From positions 1-64,000 of the forward strand of contig CAYJLG010000004.1 of the NCBI GenBank assembly GCA_964371035.1: a stretch of 64,000 nt of DNA, given 5' to 3'. The position numbers and the translations under genes are program-made. This DNA comes from UBA1535 sp964371035. GTDB taxonomy: Bacteria > Bacillota > Clostridia > Tissierellales > Sedimentibacteraceae. The notes beneath the pieces are model-generated. The model was not told the DNA's origin, did no database searches, and was given only the letters and a program-made list of their open reading frames with translations. This document shows positions 34,084-42,930 of the stretch, in pieces; position 1 is the first letter of the stretch, and every line of letters begins with the position of its first letter.

Positions 34084-35127
34084 TTATAATATGACTCCTC
34101 CACCGACAACTTCATCATCCTTATAAAAAACAGCATATTGACCCGAAGCAGGTGCGCGTTCTGGTTTGTTAAAAATGATTTTAGCTTTGTTTTCGTTAAC
34201 ATTAATTATTTCGCAAGGTATAAAATACCCCCAATTACAAAGTTTAACACTTGCATCAAATTTATCTATTACATTATAATCTTTGTCAATATAATTTAAA
34301 TTTGCTATTTCTATTTCAGATTTAAAAATATCATTTTCGTTATCAGTAAGAATAATGTTATTATTTATTGCGTCTATATTGTGCACGTAATAAGTTTTTT
34401 GCGAATCTATTCCTAAGCCTCTTTTTTGCCCTATAGTATAATTAAAAATACCTTTATGTTTTCCTAAATAATTGTCATCAGTATCTATAAAATTGCCGCT
34501 ACAATTAACTATATTTCGCCTAGTTTTAATATAGTTAAACAGCGATTTTCCCTCAGTAAAACATAAATCTGTGCTATCTTTTTTACAGGAAATCAACGGC
34601 ATCAATTCAAGTATTTTATTTCTAACGTCGTCCTTCGAAGTAAAATCTTCTAGTGGTAGTAACACGTGTTTTAGTTTTTCTTGAGTCAAGTGAAACAGAT
34701 AATAAGATTGATCTTTTCGTTCGATTTCTGATTTAAACAATCTGTAAATATGTTTTTTTTCATCATGTTTAATCTTTGCATAATGCCCTAATGCCATATG
34801 AGACGCGCCTAAGTTCATCGCTTCTTCTAACAATTTTCCGTATTTTATATCTATATTGCACAATATGCATGGATTAGGAGTTTTTCCTGACAAATATATA
34901 TCTATAAATCTATCTACCACCTCTGTTTCAAATCTATCTGAAAAATCAACTATAAAGTGCTCTATCTCCAGTTTTTTTGCTACTAATTTTGCATCTTCTA
35001 AATCTTGATTTGAAAATAGTTTCATAGTCAATCCAAAAACATCATACCCTTGATTTTTAAGCATATATGCAGTAGTTGCACTATCAACTCCACCGCTTAA
35101 TGCAACTGCAACTCTTGTATTGTACAT
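34084..35127 (-). CDS. mnmA: tRNA 2-thiouridylase MnmA, copy 1
   Basis: MnmA puts sulfur on U34 of Lys, Glu and Gln tRNAs using ATP and a persulfide. The 347-residue protein has the PP-loop VALSGGVDSATTA, the catalytic Cys87 in TPNPCILCN and Cys189 in DSTDLCF (the common form is DSQDICF), and YTIGQKRGLGI. Start chosen at 35127 by ribosome site and family fit. It is a single gene, apart from the second mnmA at 62585, which is next to nifU. Confidence 0.92.
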   Translation of the reverse strand: MYNTRVAVALSGGVDSATTAYMLKNQGYDVFGLTMKLFSNQDLEDAKLVAKKLEIEHFIVDFSDRFETEVVDRFIDIYLSGKTPNPCILCNIDIKYGKLLEEAMNLGASHMALGHYAKIKHDEKKHIYRLFKSEIERKDQSYYLFHLTQEKLKHVLLPLEDFTSKDDVRNKILELMPLISCKKDSTDLCFTEGKSLFNYIKTRRNIVNCSGNFIDTDDNYLGKHKGIFNYTIGQKRGLGIDSQKTYYVHNIDAINNNIILTDNENDIFKSEIEIANLNYIDKDYNVIDKFDASVKLCNWGYFIPCEIINVNENKAKIIFNKPERAPASGQYAVFYKDDEVVGGGVIL

Positions 35128-35249
35128 GATAACCTCACATGAAAGTTTGAGTTTGTATGTCACAAAAATACTTGTTTGTAACTAAAACATTATATATCTT
35201 TTGCAAAAATAATTAAAGCTATTTTTTCCAATTTCAAAAATATTATAGA

Positions 35250-35278
35250 TTTACTGTATTATTCATTTATGGTATAAT
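35250..35278 (+). promoter_or_regulatory. Promoter of rodA
   Basis: TTTACT (35250-35255), 17 bases, TATAAT (35273-35278), about 50 bases before the rodA start. Confidence 0.6.
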
Positions 35279-35329
35279 TGTCGAGAAGTTAGAATTAGAA
35301 ATTATTTAAGTAATGTAAATGGAGACAAA

Positions 35330-36487
35330 ATGTTTGCTAAAGATAAAAAACTTATTAGAAAATTTGATTTTGTATTATCGATAACTACTATTATTCTTGT
35401 AGTTTTTGGTTTGTTTATGATAAATAGTACTACGGCCAGTTTTGCGGATACCTCTGAGTATATTTCGACTCAATTGATCGCATTTTTATTGGGTATTTGT
35501 GCTGTAATTGTATTAGTACTCATAGATTATGAAGTTTATGGTTTATTATATATCCCGATATATATATGCTCTAATTTATTGTTGGTAGCAGTCTTAATCT
35601 GGGGTTTTGGTGCAGAAGAATGGGGAGCAGACAATTGGCTTAGCGTATTCGGTGTCACCTTTCAACCATCTGAATTAGCCAAGTTTGGAATAATCATTTC
35701 ACTAGCTAAATTTATAGAAATTAATCATAGCAAGTTAAATGAACCGTTAACACTTCTGAAGATATTGATATTTGCATTTTTGCCTGTTGCTTTAATCGCA
35801 TTACAGCCTGATTATGGCACATCATTAGTTTTTGTTTTTTTCATTGTAATAATGATTTTCGCTGCAGGTCTTGATTATAAATATATAATACCATTTGTCG
35901 TAATATTTTTAGTAATTCTAATTGCAGGAATATTGTTTTTCACATTTGGGCTTGAAGATTACGATATTAACGACCCAGATGAAGCTAATTATATTATTAA
36001 TAGAATACTTGTATTTTTAAATCCTGAACTTGATACATCAGGATCGGGATATCAAGTATTACAATCAAAAATAGCTATAGGTTCAGGACAAATGTTTGGT
36101 CGTGGATACAAACAAGGTGTTCAAAATCAGTATGAATTTTTGCCTACAAAAGAAACTGATTTTGTTTTTTCAATCATATGCGAAGAATTCGGATTTGTAG
36201 GAGGTGCAACAGTAATATTTCTTTATACGATCATGTTGTTTAGATTTGTTAAAATATCGAAAAACGCAAACAACATTTTTGGATCTTTAATTGTCATCGG
36301 CATTATGGGAATGTTTTTGTTCCATATACTTCAAAATATTGGTATGACCATGGGCATGTTGCCAGTAACAGGGATCCCTTTACCTTTTTTAAGTTATGGA
36401 GGCACCTTCATGCTTCTAAATATGATAAGTATTGGCTTAGTATTAGGAATAGGCCTTAGACCAGGTAAAATTGATAAATATAATTAG
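35330..36487 (+). CDS. rodA: RodA/FtsW-type peptidoglycan glycosyltransferase
   Basis: SEDS-family membrane proteins polymerise lipid II into peptidoglycan. The 385-residue protein has about ten helices with the SEDS landmarks FQPSELAKFG, LQPDYGTSLVF, FLPTKETDFVFSIICEEFGFVGG and PLPFLSYGGTFMLLN. The LQPD-GTS form and single-gene setting favour RodA (rod elongation) over FtsW or SpoVE. A terminator follows. Confidence 0.88.
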   Translation: MFAKDKKLIRKFDFVLSITTIILVVFGLFMINSTTASFADTSEYISTQLIAFLLGICAVIVLVLIDYEVYGLLYIPIYICSNLLLVAVLIWGFGAEEWGADNWLSVFGVTFQPSELAKFGIIISLAKFIEINHSKLNEPLTLLKILIFAFLPVALIALQPDYGTSLVFVFFIVIMIFAAGLDYKYIIPFVVIFLVILIAGILFFTFGLEDYDINDPDEANYIINRILVFLNPELDTSGSGYQVLQSKIAIGSGQMFGRGYKQGVQNQYEFLPTKETDFVFSIICEEFGFVGGATVIFLYTIMLFRFVKISKNANNIFGSLIVIGIMGMFLFHILQNIGMTMGMLPVTGIPLPFLSYGGTFMLLNMISIGLVLGIGLRPGKIDKYN

Positions 36488-36517
36488 CGCACATATTTTT
36501 AATAATTTAAAAACAAA

Positions 36518-36541
36518 GAGCATCGCTTATAAAGCTTGCTC
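36518..36541. terminator. Terminator between rodA and the opu transporter
   Basis: GAGCA/TGCTC and GCTT/AAGC form a hairpin between convergent genes, with GTTTTTT after it on the plus strand and CTTTGTTTTT on the minus strand, so it can serve both. Confidence 0.65.
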
Positions 36542-36572
36542 CTGTTTTTTACAATTGTATTAAAATAAATAA

Positions 36573-38168
36573 CTATTCTTGCACGATACCTTTATTTACT
36601 AAGAATTCCCACGCTACCTCAGCATGTGATCTCTGATTAACAACTACTTCATAATTCATTGCAACCATCTCTTCATCAGAGATTTCACCTTCTAATTTTT
36701 CCAACGCTACTATCAATTCTGGATACTCCTGTATCGTTTCTGTTCTAACTGCCGTAGCCATAGTATAGTTTGACAAAGCTGATTTATCATCTTCAAGAAT
36801 CTTTATTCCATATTCTAAGATCATTGCATCTGTAGTAAAAGGAGTCATCACATCGATATTTCCTGTTATCAGAGCATCATACATCAATACGCCTTGAAAT
36901 TGCAAAATATCTTTAAAATTAAACTCTCCATATACAGATTCCATTGCTGGTAACCCATCCGCTCTATGCGGAAATTCTTGTGAAGAGCCAAACAACAATC
37001 CATCTGCAACCTTTTGTAAATCAGATATAGTTTTCAAACCGTATTGCTCTGCAATCTCAGGCAACACTCCTATACTGTATCTGTTGTTAAATCCATACAT
37101 GTCCATATATGTGATACCTGCGTCTGCCATAAGCGCACTAGCTGCTTCTGCTACCGTTTCTGGAGCTGTTCCTGGAACAAAAGTTTGTTGATAAATTCCA
37201 CCATAAACAGAACCTGAATATTCAGGATATACATCTATTTCACCATTTTCTAAGGCGCTATATATTATTTTTGTTGCTCCCAGACCAAATTTTCTTTCTA
37301 CTTCTAAATCAGTGTGTTCTTCAATGACATATGCAATTATATTGCCTACAATAACACCTTCAGCTTCAGGTTTTGAAGATACTATTATCTTTTCACTTTG
37401 ACTATCAACAATAAATCCTCCAACAAAACTCCCAATTACTAATAGCACTACTACTAATCCAGTAAATAAAATTCTTCTATTTGCAGTTTTAATAGATACT
37501 ATTTTTTCTGAAGTTAAGTTGCTAGCGTTATTACTTAAACTTACTGGCATTACTGCCTTTTCAAGTTTGGAAATTGAAAAATCCATCAGTAACGCTAACA
37601 AACAAGCTGGAATTGCACCTGATAGCATAAGATTAGGATTGCTGGTCTGAATACCTGAAATTACATAATTACCAAGTCCACCTGCACCTATATATGCCGC
37701 GATAGTCATTAAACCTACTGCTGTTACAGCAGAAATTCTGACACCCGACATAATCACGGGCATAGCTAGCGGCATTCTCACTTTAAGTAAAACTTGCATA
37801 GACGTCATGCCTATACCATATGCTGATTCTATAGTTTGAGGATTAATATTTACAAGTCCTGTATATGTATTCTTAAGTATAGGTAACAACGAATATAATA
37901 CAACCATAAGTATTGCAGGAGGGCTACCGATACCTATAATTGGCACTAATAAACCTAATGCGGCTAAACTCGGCACGGCTTGCATTATGTTTGCAAACCC
38001 TAAAACAGGTTTGTTTAAACCTTTTACAGTAGAAATTAATATGCCTAATGGAATTCCTACAGTAATTGCTATTAATATTGCAATAATTGCCAATCTAGCA
38101 TGGTCTATTATTAACGATATCAACTCTGATTGATTTTCAATAACAAAATTTATAAAACTGCTCATCAT
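36573..38168 (-). CDS. Fused permease and substrate-binding protein, OpuC/EgtU type
   Basis: The 531-residue protein joins an ABC permease (about 1-215, with the EAA-like IESAYGIGMTSMQVLLKVRMPLAMP) to a substrate-binding domain (about 255-531) after an extra membrane helix (about 232-252, ILFTGLVVVLLVIGSFVGG). The binding domain is of the OpuAC type for quaternary amines (glycine betaine, choline, carnitine) and equally fits the EgtU type for ergothioneine. Its ATG overlaps the ATPase stop in ATGA. Confidence 0.88.
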   Translation of the reverse strand: MMSSFINFVIENQSELISLIIDHARLAIIAILIAITVGIPLGILISTVKGLNKPVLGFANIMQAVPSLAALGLLVPIIGIGSPPAILMVVLYSLLPILKNTYTGLVNINPQTIESAYGIGMTSMQVLLKVRMPLAMPVIMSGVRISAVTAVGLMTIAAYIGAGGLGNYVISGIQTSNPNLMLSGAIPACLLALLMDFSISKLEKAVMPVSLSNNASNLTSEKIVSIKTANRRILFTGLVVVLLVIGSFVGGFIVDSQSEKIIVSSKPEAEGVIVGNIIAYVIEEHTDLEVERKFGLGATKIIYSALENGEIDVYPEYSGSVYGGIYQQTFVPGTAPETVAEAASALMADAGITYMDMYGFNNRYSIGVLPEIAEQYGLKTISDLQKVADGLLFGSSQEFPHRADGLPAMESVYGEFNFKDILQFQGVLMYDALITGNIDVMTPFTTDAMILEYGIKILEDDKSALSNYTMATAVRTETIQEYPELIVALEKLEGEISDEEMVAMNYEVVVNQRSHAEVAWEFLVNKGIVQE

Positions 38169-39304
38169 TTATCCTCCAATCTATCAAGTTCAATAAATTG
38201 GGAACTTAAGGTAGTAACTAAGCTACTTTTTGTTATAAGTCCCTTAAGTTTATTATTTTCATCTGCAACTGGAATTACAGTTTTACCAGAAATTTTAAAC
38301 AATTCAAGTAGGTGTACTAATGTATCATCTGGACTAGCAATATGTTCTACTTCTACCATAACATCTCCTACAAGAGCCGATAAATCATCTGCAATCCTAA
38401 TGTGCCTCGGTCTAATTCTGCCGAGCAAATGCAAGGTTGAATCTACAACCAAAAGGCTATCAACTCGTTTCATTCGCATTAGTTCTATAGCTTTAACTAA
38501 AGGCGCATTAGGCGCTATTGTCACAGGAGTAGTAATCATAATATCTTTAGCCTTAATTAAGTCGGGATTAGACCAAATTCTATTTGCTCCAACAAATTCT
38601 TCGACAAATTTATTAGTAGGATTTTTTAAGATTTGCTCAGGAGTATCAAATTGAACTACCTCTCCTTTATTCATGATGCAAATTCGGTCTGCTAGTTTTA
38701 TCGCTTCATTCATATCGTGAGTAACAAAAACAATAGTTTTGTGTAATTGATCTTGAAGTCTTAGTAGTTCATCTTGAAGTTGTTCACGAGAAACGGGATC
38801 AAGTGCCGAAAAAGGTTCATCCATTAAAATAATTTCTGGATCCATAGCAAAAGCTCTGGCAACACCTATTCTTTGCATTTGTCCACCTGAAAGTTGAGTC
38901 GGATATCGCCAAAGATACATTTCAGGTTCAAGGCCTATCAAGTTCATTAACTCAATAGTTTTTTTTGATACCTTCGACTTGTCCATTTTAGAAAGTTTTG
39001 GAATGATTTCAATGTTTTCTTGTACTGTCATGTGTGGAAATAGACCTGTTTGTTGAATAACGTAACCCATATTTCTTCTAAGTTTAATCAAATCAACATC
39101 TTTAATGCTTTTTCCATCTAACATTATTTCTCCATCTGTCAACTTTTCTAAACCATTAATCATTTTTAGGGTAGTAGTTTTTCCGCATCCCGAAGGACCT
39201 ATTAATACTACAATTTCGCCTTTTTTGATCTTTAAAGAAATATTATCGATAACTATGGTACCTTTGTATGATTTTTTAACGTTCTTTAAGCTTATCAAAC
39301 ACAT
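38165..39304 (-). CDS. ABC transporter ATPase with CBS domains, OpuCA/EgtV type
   Basis: The 379-residue ATPase has Walker A GPSGCGKTT, Q-loop VIQQTGLFPHMTV, signature LSGGQMQR and Walker B IILMDEPFSALDP, then two CBS domains from about residue 255 (AKDIMITTPVTIAP; LVGDVMVEVEHIAS). CBS domains in this family sense ionic strength or cyclic-di-AMP. It is the first gene of a two-gene unit and ends inside the start of the permease/binding fusion. Confidence 0.92.
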   Translation of the reverse strand: MCLISLKNVKKSYKGTIVIDNISLKIKKGEIVVLIGPSGCGKTTTLKMINGLEKLTDGEIMLDGKSIKDVDLIKLRRNMGYVIQQTGLFPHMTVQENIEIIPKLSKMDKSKVSKKTIELMNLIGLEPEMYLWRYPTQLSGGQMQRIGVARAFAMDPEIILMDEPFSALDPVSREQLQDELLRLQDQLHKTIVFVTHDMNEAIKLADRICIMNKGEVVQFDTPEQILKNPTNKFVEEFVGANRIWSNPDLIKAKDIMITTPVTIAPNAPLVKAIELMRMKRVDSLLVVDSTLHLLGRIRPRHIRIADDLSALVGDVMVEVEHIASPDDTLVHLLELFKISGKTVIPVADENNKLKGLITKSSLVTTLSSQFIELDRLEDK

Positions 39305-39328
39305 ACCTCCTTTTTATATAATTGGAAT

Positions 39329-39357
39329 ATTATATCATAAATCGTATAAAAAGACAA
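39329..39357 (-). promoter_or_regulatory. Promoter of the opu/egt-type transporter
   Basis: On the minus strand TTGTCT (39357-39352), 17 bases, TATAAT (39334-39329), followed by AAGGAGG before the ATPase start. Confidence 0.65.
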
Positions 39358-39465
39358 TGTTTTTCGCATTAAAATCAACTTTACATTATATAATTTCGTT
39401 TAAATATCAATTAGATTATTAAATTAAAATTAAGTTATTCATTTTTTATTTAATACACTTTTTAA

Positions 39466-39720
39466 TTATCCACCCATAGTAACATGATTTATTAAAAATT
39501 TATAATAAAAATTTTCTATTTCGTTACTGTCACCTGATAGTTCCATAAAACATCTCTCAATATTAAACATATCATTATTAGTTTGATGCTTCCTTTTTAA
39601 CATAATGTGAATTTTACCCATATAATTAAATTCAAACATTCCTACATGTTTAACTCCTTCCATATTCATCAAGAATTCTTTTAACTGCATATCTGAAAAT
39701 CCTAAATCTTTAACTACCAT
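39466..39720 (-). CDS. Hypothetical 84-residue protein
   Basis: The gene has an AGAGGTG site seven bases before its ATG, so it looks real. The product is small and mixed alpha/beta (DLGFSDMQLKEFLMNMEGVKHVGMFEFNYMGKIHIMLKRKH), with no membrane helix or signal. I do not recognise it. It stands alone between the opu promoter and the terminal-repeat element at 39767, which lies 46 bases upstream of its start. Confidence 0.65.
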   Translation of the reverse strand: MVVKDLGFSDMQLKEFLMNMEGVKHVGMFEFNYMGKIHIMLKRKHQTNNDMFNIERCFMELSGDSNEIENFYYKFLINHVTMGG

Positions 39721-39766
39721 CTCAATTCACCTCTTGTTTAATCAGAGTGTATTTATATTTATATAA

Positions 39767-40017
39767 ATGTTACTATTCACAGTCGATTTTTAGCATAAAT
39801 AAGGAAAAAGTAATATAATATGGAAGCCTTATGGAGATTGGATTAAGTTGTGTGATAGTTTTATAAGCGTTTTAGTCATCTTTGGCTTAGCCCCAAAAAT
39901 ATACTGCGTTATGACTTTGCGAATAAAACTACACATACAACTTCCCAATTGGAGTACCAGCGACAGATTTTATTATTTTTCCTTTGGTGTACATATGTTA
40001 ACTGTGAATAGTAACAT
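39767..40017. repeat. MITE-like 251-bp element with 17-bp perfect terminal inverted repeats
   Basis: ATGTTACTATTCACAGT (39767-39783) is exactly the reverse complement of 40001-40017. The ends are flanked by the same four bases, ATAA, a candidate target duplication. It codes for no protein. Parts recur at 32229-32297, 19770-19956 and (ends only) 4513-4565. Within 39721-40188, the rest holds only the promoter region of the 84-residue gene and the feo-side terminator. Confidence 0.7.
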
Positions 40018-40151
40018 ATAAATAAGAAATTTTAACTATAAACATATATGTAAATTTTAGCATATATTTTTCATATTTAATAGTTCAAATTTGTATAATT
40101 GTGCATTTTTGACAAGCATCGAAACTTATCTCACTTTTTTGCCTAATATAA

Positions 40152-40183
40152 AAAAGCAGCCATACCTAAATATAGCCGCTTTA
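40152..40183 (-). terminator. Terminator of the feo operon
   Basis: AAAGC-GCC-ATA pairs with TAT-AGC-GCTTT with two mismatches and the minus strand then reads GCTTTTTTATA. It lies just past the small Cys-rich gene. Confidence 0.6.
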
Positions 40184-40188
40184 ACTAT

Positions 40189-40353
40189 TTAATGACCACA
40201 ATTACAGTCATTTTTATTCTTATTTTTTTTGTTTGAAGGTTTAGCGTGCGGACAACCCATGCACTTTGTTCCACTTTTCATCGCTGTTACAACTTTTATA
40301 GTAGCAGCAAGTAGTATTAATGCTATTACTCCTAATACAATCAAGTTACCCAA
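40189..40353 (-). CDS. FeoB-associated Cys-rich membrane protein
   Basis: This 54-residue gene uses a TTG start with GTAGGTG seven bases before it. The product has one N-terminal membrane helix (about 3-23), then a short tail with CMGCPHAK and a terminal CNCGH. This is the layout of the small FeoB-associated proteins that follow feoB in many anaerobes; the cysteines may handle iron. It lies 80 bases after feoB and is too short and wrong-start for simple ORF calling. Confidence 0.85.
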   Translation of the reverse strand: MGNLIVLGVIALILLAATIKVVTAMKSGTKCMGCPHAKPSNKKNKNKNDCNCGH

Positions 40354-40433
40354 AATAAATCACCTACTTTAATAACAACATGTTTTTAATTTACCTATCA
40401 CAAGCTTTTCTTGCATTTGTAGTCGTATATATA

Positions 40434-42428
40434 TTATGCTGATAATTTTGCTTTTGATTTTTGATTTCCTTTTGCAACTAAATATCCAACTATTCCAAGT
40501 ATTATTGCTACAGCTATTAGTCCTGGTAAGAATGCTGTGCCTACAGCACCTGTAGTTATAAGCGTACCTATTTGATATACTAAAAATGCAACTACATAAC
40601 CTGCTCCAAATTGGAATGCAATAGCGCCCCATAGCCATTTTTTATTTTCCATCTCAGCATTCATCGCACCTATAGCTGCGAAACAAGGAGGTGTATATAG
40701 GTTAAACATCAAGTACGCAAGTGCTGCTACAGAAGTTAATTTCATAGTTGCTGCAACTTCGCTTGCTCCACCTATAAGTTCAAGTGCATCCGTGTCGATA
40801 AAAGAAGTTATTGAAAATACAACAGCTAAAGTTCCTACAACATTTTCTTTAGCTATAAATCCTGTTATAGCTGCTGCAGCTAATTGCCATGTACCAAAAC
40901 CTAAAGGAAGTAATAATATCGCAAAAGGACTAGATAAGCTAGCTAGTATACTTGTATGTTGTGCGTCTTCAGCAACAACTTGGAAGCTCCAGTCGAAAGT
41001 TTGCATGATTTGAACTGCAGCATTACAAAGCAATATGATAGTAGCTGCCTTAATGATAAATGATTTCGCTCTTGACAGCATAGAAATCGTAGCTCTTTTT
41101 ATGCTTGGTAATTTATATTCTGCAAGTTCCATTATAAAGAACGATTTTGCATTTTTTTCTCCTGTAATTCTTACTATAAGCAATGCACTAATAATAATAA
41201 GTACAATTCCTGTAAAATACATAACTGTGCTTACCCAAGCTGCATTTTCAAAAAACGCTCCAGCAAACAAAGCTATAACTGGTATCTTAGCACCGCATGG
41301 TATAAATGGAGTCAACATTGCAGTAGTTCTTCTTTGACGTTCATTTTTAATAGTTCTTGTAGCCATTACACCTGGTATTGCACAAGCTGTTCCTATAATC
41401 ATAGGAATTATAGATTTTCCTGAAAGACCAACAATTTTGAAAAATCTGTCCATAACAGCTGCAACTCTTGCCATATAACCGCAATCTTCTAAAAGCGCTA
41501 ACAAGAAAAACATAACCATGATTAAAGGTAAAAATCCTACAACTGCGCCAAATCCGCCGATTATACCATCAAGCAATAAAGCACTTAATATAGGTGAAAC
41601 ATTTTCTCCCAATAAATTCGCAACAGCATCATAAATTGCACCTATAGCAACTTCTAAATAACCTGCGATCCATGGTCCTACATATGTTTGTGAAATAGAA
41701 AATACTAACCACATAACTACAGCAAAAACAGGTATTCCTAACCATTTATGTGCAACAACTTTGTCTAACGAATCTTGCCATGTATGTTTGTTACTCTTTG
41801 TTTTTCTCTTTTCAACATCCTTAACAATTTTGTTAACAAATTCAAATCTTTTTTTATCTGCCGTTTCAACTTCTTCTTTTAAGGACAAGTTAACATTTCC
41901 AACATCAAATGGTGATTTTTGTGTACTACCTTTTACAGATACAGCTTTGTTTATCAACTCAGTAAGCCCATTTTCAGAACTAGATGTAGAAACAGTTTTT
42001 ATTACTGGACAGCCTAATTCCTTTGAAAGTTTTTCTGAATCTAACGCAATCTCTTTTTTATCGTTAAGATCACTCTTGTTTAACGCTACAACTACTGGAA
42101 TTCCTAATTCTAATAATTGTGTAGTAAAAAACAAGCTTCTACTTAAATTTGTTGAATCTACTATGTTAATAATAACATCAATGTTTTCATTCTTAACAAA
42201 GTCACTAGTAATATTTTCTTCCGATGTAAATGGAGACATTGAATATGCTCCTGGCAAATCTACAACTACGATGTTTTCAGTACCATTATAGATTTTTTTC
42301 TTTATATCGCCTTCTTTTTTTTCAATTGTAACCCCTGCCCAGTTACCTACTTTTTCAACTTTACCTGTTAATGCGTTAAACAAAGTAGTTTTACCACTGT
42401 TAGGGTTGCCTGTAAGTGCTATTTTCAT
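40434..42428 (-). CDS. feoB: Ferrous iron transporter FeoB
   Basis: FeoB brings in Fe2+ under anaerobic conditions. The 664-residue protein has an N-terminal G domain (GNPNSGKTT at 7-15, DLPGAYSMSP, NKSD) and a membrane part with about nine to eleven helices, including the gate motif CGYMARVAAVMD and IPCGAKIPV. It follows feoA by 115 bases and precedes the Cys-rich helper. Confidence 0.96.
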   Translation of the reverse strand: MKIALTGNPNSGKTTLFNALTGKVEKVGNWAGVTIEKKEGDIKKKIYNGTENIVVVDLPGAYSMSPFTSEENITSDFVKNENIDVIINIVDSTNLSRSLFFTTQLLELGIPVVVALNKSDLNDKKEIALDSEKLSKELGCPVIKTVSTSSSENGLTELINKAVSVKGSTQKSPFDVGNVNLSLKEEVETADKKRFEFVNKIVKDVEKRKTKSNKHTWQDSLDKVVAHKWLGIPVFAVVMWLVFSISQTYVGPWIAGYLEVAIGAIYDAVANLLGENVSPILSALLLDGIIGGFGAVVGFLPLIMVMFFLLALLEDCGYMARVAAVMDRFFKIVGLSGKSIIPMIIGTACAIPGVMATRTIKNERQRRTTAMLTPFIPCGAKIPVIALFAGAFFENAAWVSTVMYFTGIVLIIISALLIVRITGEKNAKSFFIMELAEYKLPSIKRATISMLSRAKSFIIKAATIILLCNAAVQIMQTFDWSFQVVAEDAQHTSILASLSSPFAILLLPLGFGTWQLAAAAITGFIAKENVVGTLAVVFSITSFIDTDALELIGGASEVAATMKLTSVAALAYLMFNLYTPPCFAAIGAMNAEMENKKWLWGAIAFQFGAGYVVAFLVYQIGTLITTGAVGTAFLPGLIAVAIILGIVGYLVAKGNQKSKAKLSA

Positions 42429-42466
42429 CTTCTTCCTCCTAATTTATCCATTGATATTTTATGAAA

Positions 42467-42486
42467 TTTAGTTGTTCAAAGCTAAC
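42467..42486. promoter_or_regulatory. Second operator-like palindrome, between feoA and feoB
   Basis: TTTAGTTGTTCAAAGCTAAC is an imperfect palindrome that resembles the one upstream of feoA (42852-42867): both share GTTAGCTT(T)GAAC on the minus strand. It may bind the same regulator. Confidence 0.4.
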
Positions 42487-42543
42487 TCTGTGCTAAAAAA
42501 TTTAACGCACATTTAATATCATTTTGCACGTTTATTATGTAGA

Positions 42544-42831
42544 TTAAATTAAAATGCAACTTGCTAATTCTTTATCTATGCTATACCTTGCATCTTTTAT
42601 AGCAACAATGTAATTACCACCATTGACCGATACTACAGTTATAGTTTGACCTTCATAGCAACCTAGAGTAAACAAAAAACTTGCTGTTTCTTCATCAGTT
42701 TCTATTTTTTTCACAACATATTCTTCTTGAATATTTGCATTAGTTAAATTTACCATAATATTATCTTCTTTCTCCAAAAAAATATTTAGATCAGACTTTT
42801 TTGTAAGTTTAGCTCCAAATGTATTTTCCAT
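42544..42831 (-). CDS. feoA: Ferrous iron transport protein FeoA
   Basis: FeoA is a small SH3-like protein that supports FeoB. The 95-residue product ends with a typical domain (LTNANIQEEYVVKKIETDEETASFLFTLGCYEGQTITVV...). Met26 would give the usual 70-residue length, but the first ATG has an AGGTGG site nine bases before it; both starts are possible. It heads the feo operon behind a strong promoter. Confidence 0.9.
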   Translation of the reverse strand: MENTFGAKLTKKSDLNIFLEKEDNIMVNLTNANIQEEYVVKKIETDEETASFLFTLGCYEGQTITVVSVNGGNYIVAIKDARYSIDKELASCILI

Positions 42832-42851
42832 AAAATTTCACCACCTATTCA

Positions 42852-42867
42852 GTTAGTTCAAGCTAAC
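42852..42867. promoter_or_regulatory. Palindromic operator-like site upstream of feoA
   Basis: GTTAG-TTCAAG-CTAAC is a 16-base palindrome just downstream of the feoA -10 box. The CTAACC half looks like that of DtxR/IdeR iron boxes (TTAGGTTAGCCTAACCTAA), so it may bind an iron-sensing DtxR-family repressor; that is inference. Confidence 0.5.
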
Positions 42868-42875
42868 CATTGTCT

Positions 42876-42904
42876 ATTATATAACACCTATGTACACTTG
42901 TCAA
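42876..42904 (-). promoter_or_regulatory. Promoter of the feo operon
   Basis: On the minus strand TTGACA (42904-42899), 17 bases, TATAAT (42881-42876): a consensus vegetative promoter, followed by the palindrome at 42852. Confidence 0.85.
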
Positions 42905-42930
42905 GAATTATTTATAAAAATTTACATCTT

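Noticed and set aside
40369..40638. 89-residue minus-strand ORF at the 3' end of feoB
   Set aside because: It is another frame of feoB; the feoB frame is intact and conserved.
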